From the NCBI GenBank assembly GCA_030522415.1, contig CM060131.1, positions 5,252,203 to 5,316,202 on the forward strand: 64,000 bases of DNA, written 5' to 3'. The stretch is from Channallabes apus. Lineage: Eukaryota; Chordata; Actinopteri; Siluriformes; Clariidae. This document shows positions 11,001 through 23,000 of this stretch, in pieces (within the stretch, counting starts at the first letter, position 1; each line of letters starts with the position of its first letter). A program made the translations under genes and the position numbers. The notes under the pieces are model-generated. The model worked only from the letters and a program-made list of their open reading frames with translations, had not been told where the DNA came from and did not search any database.

Positions 11001-14000
11001 GGTTTTATATCCTAGCTTATATCTCGCATTCGCGTTCACTCACACCGGACTGCATTACCCACAGTGCATCTCCCGCTCTGGACTACACTTCCGGAAACAG
11101 CGGTCATAAATCAACATCTCTCTCCCGCTACACTGTTTTATCTGAAATTAGCAATGAACATCGCTAATGACACTCGTGTGAGCGCAAACAACAGAATCAC
11201 TGCTGTAAAGTAAAACAAACAAACAAATCAGCACCTTACCTCTAAAAATAACCGTGACAGAGCTGAGTTTCTGTGGAGAGCAGAGTCTGAGAGCTGAATT
11301 TCTGTGCTCGTGTGTATTTGTAAAGGGGGTTTCATAGTCAGCAACAATGTCAAATTACGCTCGCGCACACACATACACACAACGCGATGAGGAAGAAAAT
11401 AGATTTTTAACCTCTGTATTGAGAATTTATTTTGCTTTACTCGCGCACACACATGTGTTATAATAAACAGTACACGCGCTGTACACACGCGCTTCCAAAC
11501 ACAAAATAAAATATGTTTTACACACACACGGGGACACAGTGTTATAGCAAACAGTACACGCGTGCACGGATGTTGATTATACCAGTAAGAGACGAGCACG
11601 AAGACCCACAATTCCGCAGCGCAAGAGAGAGAAAACCGTTGGCTCAGTTGGGATCACGTGATGCTCGGCGTCAAAACAAGAAGCGCATGCGTGAAACATG
11701 ATACTCGGTGCTCGTAAACCAAGACAACGTTCGTTTTTCAAGTCATAATTTATTAAAAATCTTTGCTCATCTTGCGGAACACTCGTAAACTGCGTTACTT
11801 GTAATCCGAGGTTCGACTGTATAAGAGTTTGGTATAAGAGTTCAAAGTCATTACATAAATTTTTATAATCATTTAAAAAGACAGTCAATGTTAGATTGTG
11901 GAATTCTGATTTAGTGAAATATTAAAATGAAAGCTTAAAATTTACTGTTAACAAAGCGGACGCTTTAATTGACTTGCCAAAAAAGTTTATACTAACATGA
12001 AATGTTTTTAATTTCATACATTTACAGTAGCATACAGTAGGTGTACTTTTAACCTCAATTAAACCAAATAAAAAATAAGAATTCAATCTAGAGTCAGTAC
12101 TTTACCTGTGCAGGTGTTAGCCTGTAGCTTGAACCCTTTATTACACACACATCTGTAGCTGCCAGGTGTATTCTCACAGCGACCACTGGAGCAAAGAGAT
12201 GGACGCTGACGACACTCATCAATATCTATGTGGCATAAGAGAATTTTAAATAAAGCTTATTTTGAAAATGCTAAATAATAATAAAAAACACACACAATCT
12301 TAGAAGCCACCATATTTGAATTTTGAAACCTATTGAAAGGTTTTTCTGAGTTCAAGAACTTGTGCACAAAATTGGTAAATATTATTGTAGTGAATGCATT
12401 TAATTACCCAGACCTACATACTGTAGACCACAGAAGCAATAATATGAATAATGCCGCTTAATTATTTTTCATATGTACTGGACCTTACAACACAGAGAAA
12501 TAATTTTTTCACATATGCCAATTAGGGGTCAGAGTCATGAACCTCTAACCTCCTCCATCGTGGAAACCCAGTAACCCACAGTTTTAACCGATTGAGCCAC
12601 AACTGTGCTAACACACATTTATGCTTGGTGAAAGTGAAGTAAATTTCCAACTTAACACTCCCTAGCAAACAGTGTATGAACTATTTTATATGGAAATTTA
12701 ACCAAGTTATGTTTGTTGAATGTGTAATGATTCACATACAAAGTTTATACAATGATAAACTGGAAGCTATAAGTTAAAATAACCTTGCAACTGTACATGC
12801 AAAGTATTCATAATGTGCCACAGCAAACATTAAGAAAACATGCATGAACATTTAAATTTTGCTACAAAGATTTGTTTAACCTTACACAAATAATTAGAGT
12901 GTGTTTTGGTATAACATACCTGAGCACTGGCCGTTAAGAAGACCAAATCCAGGTTTGCAAGACACACAGCTATAGGAACCTTGAGTGTTTATGCATTCCT
13001 TCCCTGGACAGCGGAGCGGGTCATCACACTCATCAATGTCTGAAACACACACATGTACAGTAACTTACCTGGATCCTATAACATCATGGATTTCACATCT
13101 TTCTATGTTCATATGTGTCATTCAACAGAAAGAGACTGAGTGAGACACTGGAATACACTATATCCAGTATCACAGAAGCATAGAATAGCATATACACAGT
13201 ATCATAGAAGCAGTGTGTGAGGTTACCAGTGCAGGTGTTGTTTTGCAGTTTGTATCCGGTCCTGCACACACAGCGAAAGCTGCCGATTGAGTTCTCACAG
13301 TGGCCATTAATGCAAGGGTTAGGGATCAGACGACATTCATCGATATCTGTGATATATCAATAAATGATTAGATGGAATGTCAAGTCTGGGCTGGAATAAT
13401 TTCTCACTAACACTGTTGAAAATGTAGAACGCTTTCCTGTAAAGAGAATTTGCCAATAAGTTGAAGTATAAGCTTACCAAACACTCATCTGCTATTCTTA
13501 CAGCTCACATAAGTGTATAATTTCTCAGCACAAATTCCAGACCTATAGGTCTGAGCATTGAGCGCATTCTGGTTTCAAATTTTCCCTGTATGCACTTAAC
13601 CCAACTCTAAATATAAAAAGAACACACATACATTCATTCATTCATTTTCTATACCGCTTAATCCTGTGTTCAGGGTCGCGGGGAACCTGGAGCCTATCCC
13701 AGGAGACTTCGGGCACTAGGCGGGGTACACCCTGGACAGGGTGCCAATCCATCGCAGGGCACACACACACACTCACCCACCCAATCACACACTACGGGCA
13801 ATTTAGGAACGCCAATTAGCCTAACGTGCATATCTTTGGACTGTGGGAGGAAACCGGAGTACCCGGAGGAAACCCACCAAGCACAGGGAGAACATGCAAA
13901 CTCCATGCACACAGAGACGGGAATCGAGCCTGGCCGGGGAATCGAACCCAGACCCTGGAGGTGCAAGGCGACAGTGCTAATCACTACACCACCGTGCCGC

Positions 14001-17000
14001 CTTCAACACACATACAATAACTTTTATTCTATTTTTGTATCTCCTTAAAAATATGATTTGATTTTCAAAGTAGGTCGACTCCTCCATTTGTACTGCCAAG
14101 CTCAACAAGATGTTTGTTTCACTGCTAGCACACACCCATGTGACGAATGCTTGACTCTGCACCTGCATGCTGCAAACAATACCGGATAAGCTGCTAAAGA
14201 GACTAAACTGGTGTTAACACACACACTGACCTGAGCACAGGTTTTGCTGCGCGTTATTCCTGTAGCCTGAAGGACACACACAGCGAAAGCTTCCCACTGT
14301 ATTCTCACACTGACCAGCCAAACATGGCCTTAGAGTCATCAAACACTCATTTATATCTGTGAAAACACAAATCAAAAATACATTTCTATTCAATCGAATT
14401 AGAATTGTAACAGTAGTTAAACATTGCTACTTTCAATGCCCAAACAATCTTTGTATATATCCAATGCTTTTCTGAACAAAACCAGTGAGTTGGTTCTTCA
14501 AGATATTATATTATACATAAAGTTGCATAATCAAATTATTTTTGGCTGTCATTTTCAGTCCACTCCCTGTACTGTACCTGACCTATGAATCATTCAAGCA
14601 TTTAAAAAACCTAAGGTATGAACCAGTGAGAAGCGCTGACGATGACAGATGATCAGGCCGGTGATTAGTATACTGGTGATGCTGAATGCTGGGTGGTTGG
14701 AATAGACGAGAGAAGAAATGAGATTGCTGCTTAGGTTTTTCAACAAAAAAAAATTATCAGTATATTTTTATACATTACATTTTTGCAACCTGTCTCAGTA
14801 AAACATTTGGTCCAATTAAATTTGATCTACGTAAACTCATTAAACATTAAGAATTGAAAGGTGCTGTAACGGTTAACCCCTAGAGGGCGCCTAACGCCCG
14901 TGTATGTTTTTGAGTTGTAGTTTTGTTTAGTTCTAGTTTCACTTTATTTCCCAGTTTGCACCTCGGTCAGGTGACGTAGAAGCTCACCTGAACCGAGGGA
15001 AGTTAATTTGATGTTTGTTTATGTTTAATTATAAATAGCCTGGCTGGACTCCAGTGAGGCGTCTAGCAACTGTTCAGTTACGTTTAGTTTGTGTTGGAGT
15101 GATCCTGGTTTTTGTTTATGTTTTTGGAAAATAAAAGGACTTTGTGAAACCGTCAGCTCGCCTCATCCGCATTCATGCCGCGCACACACACCCGACGCAA
15201 ACACGGTAAGGGGAAGAAACGTGACAGATTGCTAGACCTAAAAAGTGGCATGGCGGAGGTTTTTCCCCTGAACAATTTTTGGGGGGGCGCTGGTACGATC
15301 TCGCCCGAGCTGGCGGAAAGGCGGAAGGACAGCGAGGAAGAGATGTTTTGCGGCTGGATTTACAGCGGGCTGGAAGACGAGGAGGAGGAGATGTATCGCA
15401 GCTGGGAATACAGCTTGCTGATGGAGCAGGAGGGGCTGCTGGAGGACAGCGAGGAGCACGGCGAGATTGAGTTCTGGCAGAGCTGGGATAATTCCAGGTA
15501 CGCCGAGGAGGCGGGGATGGAGGAGGTGAACGTGACGGAGAGTGAGAGGATGGCGGGACATGGCTGGAAAGGCAGCGGGTTCGCCGTCCGGCGCACGCCC
15601 TGGAGGGGTGTGACAGCCGAGGGAGAGACGGGAGAGTGCTACAGGCAGTGGGCGGAAGACAACGAGGAGCGCATCGGAGACCTGCGGGAGCAGGTGGTGC
15701 GGCTCCAACAGTTGCTCGTCCAGGTTCGGGAGAGCCAGGCTGTAGTCCCGGAGGTCCTCCCTCTCGCGGACCCGGACGACATGCTCCCCATTCCGCCACT
15801 GCCTGGGATCGGCGCAGAGAATTACGCGCCGCAGCGGGAAAGCGTCAGTCTTCCGACTCCTCCAGACTTCGAGGACGGCGCGCTAGCGTGTCAGCAGCAG
15901 CTGTCCGACGCACCCGTTCTACCGCCGCCTCCAGACTTCGAGGACAGCGTGCTAGCGTGTCAGCAGCAGCTGTCCGACGCACCCGTTCTGCCGCCACCTC
16001 TCGGCTTCGAGGACAGCGCGCTAGCGTGTCAGCAGCAGCTGTCCGAAGCACCCGTTCTACCACCGCCTGCAGACTTCGAGGACAGCGAGCCAGCGTGTGA
16101 GCAGCCGCTGTACGACGCACCTGTTCTGCCGCCGCCTTTCGGCTTCGAGGACAGCGAGCCAGCGTGTCAGCAGCCGCTGTACGACGCACCTGTTCTGGCG
16201 CCGCCTTTCGGCTTCGAGGACAGCGAGCCAGCGTGTGAGCAGCCGCTGTACGACGCACCTGTTCTGCCGCCGCCTTTCGGCTTCGAGGACAGCGAGCCAG
16301 CGTGTGAGCAGCCGCTGTACGACGCACCTGTTCTGCCGCCACCTTTCGCCTTTGAGGACGACGTAGAGCCGTCGTCGAGCGTCGTGCACGCTCCAGAGCC
16401 GTCGTCGAGCGTCGAACCAGCTCTGCAGCCGCCGAGCACGTCTCCAGCGCGTCGGCAGCCGCCGAGCACGTCTCCAGCGCGTCGGCAGCCGCCGAGCACG
16501 TCTCCAGCGCGTCGGCAGCCGCCGAGCACGTCTCCAGCGCGTCGGCAGCCGCCGAGCACGTCTCCAGCGCGTCGGCAGCCGCCGAGCACGTCTCCAGCGC
16601 GTCGGCAGCCGCCGAGCACGTCTCCAGCGCGTCGGCAGCCGCCGAGCACGTCTCCAGCGCGTCGGCAGCCGCCGAGCACGTCTCCAGCGCGTCGGCAGCC
16701 GCCGAGCACGTCTCCAGCTCAGCAGCCGCTGAGCATGCCTCCAGCCCCGTCACCCAGCCTCCTGGACAGGAGGCGTAAGGTAGAACATTGGGTTGGGTGT
16801 CCGGGGCCTCCGGTGATGCTCCGGGAGGAGCATTTTTTGGAGGGGGGGTTATGTAACGGTTAACCCCTAGAGGGCGCCTAACGCCCGTGTATGTTTTTGA
16901 GTTGTAGTTTTGTTTAGTTCTAGTTTCACTTTATTTCCCAGTTTGCACCTCGGTCAGGTGACGTAGAAGCTCACCTGAACCGAGGGAAGTTAATTTGATG

Positions 17001-20000
17001 TTTGTTTATGTTTAATTATAAATAGCCTGGCTGGACTCCAGTGAGGCGTCTAGCAACTGTTCAGTTACGTTTAGTTTGTATTGGAGTGATCCTGGTTTTT
17101 GTTTATGTTTTTGGAAAATAAAAGGACTTTGTGAAACCGTCAGCTCGCCTCATCCGCATTCATGCCGCGCACACACACCCGACGCAAACACGGTAAGGGG
17201 AAGAAACGTGACAGGTGCAAAGCATGGTGGAAGTCAGAGGCTATTAGCTTGTCCCTGACTGAAATGGTGTCTATTTGCTAACTACTACTGTACTACTGTA
17301 ATTATGTTACAATAGCATAATTACAAAACATTGTCATGTAGATTGTGTTCAAAAGTCCAGACAACATGCCATTTAATGAATTTCTCTGTTTATTTCTTAC
17401 AACATTTTTTTAAATGTACTATTTTGTCAAATAGCATTTGAAATCCTGAAATTTAATTTAACATGAATAAATCTTCCCAATTAACATGATTTGGAACAGT
17501 TGACATAATTTATGAAAAAGATGAACTACTACAGTACAATGAAAAAAAAGTTTAAATATTGGGATATTGTAGTCTATTTAATATCAAGCTGCTGTATACA
17601 GTAGTAGGCTAATTAGGGGTTTGTACAGTTATTGTTTAATGCTTCTGCTCATATCTAATTCAGGGAATTTGTGGCATAGATGTATATCTGCCTTCAAGAA
17701 CAAAAGAATGGCTGAAGAGGCTTAAAGGTTTAGATCCCATGACCTTCAGGGTCAAAGGTTATTATCAAGCCTGCCAAATAAAACTCTTGTAAACAATAAG
17801 ACTCCTGAAAACAAAAGCAAATCGTATGCTAAGCCCAGTGTGACTTGTTTGAAAGCACAACAAAATCTTTAAGATCTTCTAAATGAACTCTGACCTTCAG
17901 GAGCTTTAAAAAGTCCATGGGAAAATGTAGTGAAGCTTAATGGATGTAATGGTCAAATGGAGAAATTTGGCAGTTCTTGAGTAAAGAATAAAGGCTGGAT
18001 TTAAGTTTAGTTTATATATTTTAAGGAAAAATATCAGTTATCATACAAATTTAGCATTTTATTTAAATGTTTATTTAACTATACACCCAAGATTGATCCA
18101 GTGTTTAAAATCTGATCCACATATTCTCTTTTCACACAGTTTGTTTTTTCCTATTTTAAAATACTGGGCATGCAGCTCTTGTTTTTTATTGTAACAAAGT
18201 ACAATAAACTCCCCCTCACATACAGTGACATTTTTTTTCATCACTAGTCATGTGGGAGTCCGGTCCCAATACACACCTCCAGTCTTAAACCCTGTTTAGA
18301 ACACATCGCCTGTTCTTTTCAAGTAATTTGCTTTTATTTGCCAGTGGTGGGAAAAAAATTATTTGAGTAAAAGTAGAAATCCCCCAGATAAAAGAAAAAG
18401 TCCTCTATTTATTTATATTTGAATGAAAGTACAAAAGTACTAACTTTCAAATTTGCTTAAGCATCAGAAGTATTGAGCTTGTATTAGCTAACAGTAGCTT
18501 TTAAGATATCTTAGTTTAGTAAATCTCTCTCGCTCTCTGTCAAAACATGCAAATACCTACTACGCATAACAGTTAGCAGTTCATGCTTCAAATGCTAAAC
18601 ACCACCAATGCCATGCAGAAACGTAGTAAGGTAAAAAGTACAGATATTTACTGTAGGATGTCATTGAGTATAAGTAAAAAGCATCTTCTAATAAAACAGA
18701 TAAAGTTAAGTAGGGCCAGGGGTAGCGCAGTGGTTAAGGCATTGGACTACGGTTCGGAAGATCCCAGGTTCAAACCCCACAACCACCAAGTTGCCACTGT
18801 TGGGCCCTTGAGCAAGGCCCTTAACCCTCAACTGCTCAGATGTGTAATGCGATAAAAATGTAAGTCGCTCTGGATAAGAGCGTCTGCCAAATGCCTAAAT
18901 GTAAATGTAAGTACAGATATGCAAATATATACTTAAGTACAGTAACCTTCCACCTTTGGTATTTGCTTATATCCCTGTCAACTGAACTTCCACTTACTGT
19001 ATGACTTTTTTTTAATTAGGCTACATGTTTGCTTACTTAGTCAGTGTTTTGAAGTAATATACGTAAAATCTTGTTTGAGTAATAAAAATGATAAAAAATT
19101 TTCCCTTCCCTTATTCCCTTATCACAAAAATAATGTTTCCAAGATTCCAGCTATTTTTTCTCTACCAGAGAGGACAAAATCACAAGCACAAGCATATATG
19201 CATTCCTTTTAGTGTCAAGCTTTTATGCAGAAGGAGAATATAGAATGTTTTATACCTTGGCATCGACCGGCTTGAGAATTGAGGATGAATCCAGGATTAC
19301 ACACACATGTGTGTTTCCCTACAGCCAAGTCAATGCAACGACCCGGCCCACAAACCTGTGGGTTAGACTCACACACACGGTTATCTGTAAAAGATACATA
19401 AACAATGTACAGTGAATACATGTGACAACTGTTATAATCAACTAAAGTTTAATATCAGTGGCAACACAATTAAACTATTGGAATTGATCAAAATTACATA
19501 AAGTATGCTACTGATGTCTGTGGCTATTAAATGGGGGTAATTCTGGACATATACATTTAAAGGAATAACTTTGAACTCTAATGTTAGAGTAACTTAGCCA
19601 TTAGCCTGCAGCCATATTTTGTGTCTACCAAGATGATGTAGGATCGTTACAGATGAACAGAACCTTCTAAGACCCTAATGTATACTGTATGCTCTGGGAA
19701 CATTCCCTGTTAGATGATTGTGACTTATTTCCTGACCTGCTCTGGGTGGATGTGGACGGGCTGTAGAAGGAACTGGGAGAGGTCCAATTGGAGGATAATT
19801 GTGTCTGGAAACTGATGGCCTGCTTGTCTGGGGCCTAAAAACGTCTACTCACAAGAAAAAAAATGTTCATATGCTTATCGTTGAACATACTGTACATAAG
19901 ATTAGCTTTGAAAAAATAAACATCTGCATTCATTCATTTTAGATATTGAAGTAAAAATAGATGCAAAAGAGATGTTTTGATGTTGAGCTCTTGAAAAGAA

Positions 20001-23000
20001 AAAAAAAATCTAAATTCAGAAATTTTAAATTGTCAGAGTCTGGTGGTCATAGAGTGAAAAATTGGCGGTGCTCTCAGTAAAGAACGTGGGAGGGTGGTGT
20101 TACACCCATGTCCTTAACATTCCACTAACCAATAATGGGGGTCTGGGATCTCCTGCATACAGAAGTAAAGATCTAGTGCTTTCCTTGACGTGTGTAATGT
20201 CACCCCCAGGATGTCTGAAACATTTGTAAATCTGTAGAACTTTTTCTTTTTTTGGCTTATGCAAAAACTTTTACTTAGAAACTCATTACTGTAATGATAT
20301 TTTTATTTCCCTAGGAATGAGTAGTGTACAAATTGACAAAAAAAATGTTTTAGTAATAATATTATAGTTACTCCCTCCAAAAACAACTCATTACAATGTT
20401 ATCTTTGTTGCCATCATGGCAAAGATTGATTAGAAATCTGAATGTGCAAATTGTGAAATACAAAACAACTGTTAAAAAAACATGTTTTTAATCTTTAACT
20501 GTCGATGACTGATTAATAAGAATGGAACCTGTTGCTGTTGTAGACCTTGCACCACAAGTTTTGATGTTTTATGACTGCTGAGATGCTTTTCTTGGTTAAA
20601 AAGAGCAAACATTTGAGTTACGATATCCTTCCGGGCAGCTGTTTCATTTCCTAAATACTCAATTCAGACCTTCTGGTACTGTACCAACATCCAAGACCAA
20701 AATCACGGAGATCACACATTTTCTTTATGGTGTGGACATTAACTGAAGCTTTTGTCCTGACCAAGAAGGTTTCAAAGCTGCTGCCACATACAGTAATTGG
20801 CTTATTAGATGACTCTGCATGCAAGCAGATGTGCGGATCTTCCTAATAAAGTGTGGCTGTGAGTGTACCGTTTGAAAAGGTGTACATAAAGCAGACAGAC
20901 AGATGTGTTGATTAAAAAATAAGCTGGAAATCATTCCACCGCTGGTTAATCTGTTGAAAGTTTTTAAAGCCTATATTCTATAGCATGGATTATAAAGCAG
21001 GAAGCTGTTAGCTTGCCGCACATAGTTGCCTGAACCGTTCCTCTGTAATTGCATCCTAGTGGGCCAGTACATACAAGGCAACTTGGCAAGAACAGTATTC
21101 TTTGCCATGCTCTGTGCATATTTCTGAGATTGTATTAGCAGGATAACATGTTATATAAAAGTACACGTGTTTATATAGGTGCATATTATATGTTTAGATT
21201 AGATTTGTATAATGTACATGCCTTTCATTCACTGCATGTGGCTTTGAGTCGCTGAAAGTCACTATAAATAGAATGATTAGTGTTACTCTCTCAACTCAGT
21301 CCAAGCCCGCATTTTTTGGCTTGCATGAAACGCTGGCACCATCTCAGTCTCTTTACATATCAAAGGAATGGACTGAAATCATATTCCATATTGTATCCAC
21401 ATTTCTCTCTAGATGATGTTTTAAACCACTTTGGCTCTGGTACAGTCTGTGTGGTTTTCAGGACATGATCTGCTTACAGGTTCTTATTTTTACAGAGAAA
21501 GACACTAGAGGGCATATAACAATGCAGCAGAGTGAGGGTTCGGTTATCCAGTGAGAAAAAAACTGCTAGAATAGATCTTGTTTCCAGAAATAGTTGATCA
21601 AAAAAGGAAATGTACATAATCTTTCCCTTACCAGGACATGCCTGAAGTATGAGGTCTGCTTTTCTAGTTTTTCACTGAAAACTCATAGCCAGTACATGTC
21701 CGAAAAGCTTATACTCTAATAACATGGCATCATACTGTACACATTACATAGCCATATTATTGTCTTAGTATTACACACACTTGCATGACACTGATAAGTA
21801 CACATACTTAAAGGGGAACTTAAAAATGAAATTGTGTGAAAAAACATTGAAAAGCAGAAGATAAAAGAGTAAAACAATACATTAGGAATGATTGTGACTT
21901 ATTTTCTGACCTGTTCTGGGTGGAGGTGGACGGGCCGAAGAGGGAACTGGGAGAGGTCCAATTGGAGGATAAACGTGTCTGGAAACTGATGGCCTGCTTG
22001 TCTGGGGCCTAAAAACATCTACTTACAAGAGAAAAAATGTAATCTGCTTATTGTTGAACATACATGCGATTAGTTTTTAAAAAATAAATGTATGCATTAA
22101 TTCATTTTAGATATTGAAGAAAAAATACATGCAAAATGTTTTGATGTTGAGCTGTTTTTGAGAACTTTCATTAAAAAAATTAAAATTTTTCAAAAATTTT
22201 TAATTCTCAGTGTTCGGCGACCGAAAAGAGAAAAATTGGCTGTGCTCTCAGGGAGGAATGGAGGGGATGGTATCCTCTTGTCCTTATCATTCACAGAGAC
22301 ACTAACCAATAATGGGGTCTGGGAGCTCCAGCATACAGAAGTGTAGATATGGTGCTTTATGTTATGTAGTCTTTAGGGAGGAGTTGAGACAAGCTATGGG
22401 TGGTCAGGAGGTGCTTTCAGTTGACTGGACAACTACAGCCAATGTGATCAGGGAGACAGGTAAGAGGGTACTTGGTGTATCATCAGGTAAGGGAAAAGGG
22501 GACAAGGAGACTTGGTGGTGGAATGAGGAAGTCCAGGAGTGTATACAGGGAAAGAGGCTAGCTAAGAAGAAGTGGGACACTGAGAGGACTGAAGAGAGTA
22601 GACAGGAGTACAGGGAGATGCACCGTAAGGTGAAGGTAGAAGTGGCAAAGGCCAAACAAAGAGCATATGAGGACTTGTATGCTAGGCTGGACAGTAAGGA
22701 GGGAGAGGTGGATCTGTACAGGTTGGCAAGGCAAAGAGATAGAGATGGGAAGGATGTGCAGCAGGTTAGAGTGATTAAAGATAGAGATGGAAATGTACTG
22801 ACAGATGCCAGGAGGGTGATGGGAAGATGGAAGGAGTACTTTGAGGAGTTGATGAATGAGGAAAATGAAAGAGAACAAAGAGTAGAAGTGGTGACTGTTG
22901 TGGAGCAGGAAGTAGCAAATATTAGTAAAAGTGAGGTGAGAAGGGCGTTGAAGAGGATGAAGAGTGGAAAGGCTGTTGGTCCTGATGACATACCTGTGGA

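Larger units (their letters stand above)
14865..17213 (+). mobile_element. young non-autonomous LTR retrotransposon with one novel ORF
   Basis: A complete 2349-bp element. The two 362-bp LTRs (14865-15226 and 16852-17213) start TGTAAC and end GTGACA, and by eye differ at one base (near position 240 of the LTR). It is flanked by a 5-bp target duplication GGTGC (14860-14864 and 17214-17218). A purine run [14 protein letters not shown] just before the 3' LTR, as expected of a polypurine tract. There is no protease, RT, RNase H or integrase; the internal part is filled by one ORF. No tRNA-type primer-binding site (TGG...) follows the 5' LTR. It lies in an ltbp2 intron, opposite to the gene. Superfamily unknown; 5-bp duplications suit Ty3/gypsy or retrovirus-like integrases acting in trans. 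Confidence 0.9.

Noticed and set aside
15173..15799. 208-codon minus-strand ORF, Pro/Ser rich
   Set aside because: Antisense shadow of the GC-rich coding region of the LTR element; no family resemblance.
16430..16720. CRISPR-like array of 30-bp repeats
   Set aside because: Units are directly contiguous with no spacers and are coding; vertebrate context.
15845..16753. 302-codon minus-strand ORF rich in [10 protein letters not shown] repeats
   Set aside because: It is the antisense of the in-frame 30-bp and 69-bp repeats of the LTR-element ORF; repeats whose length is a multiple of three keep all frames open together.
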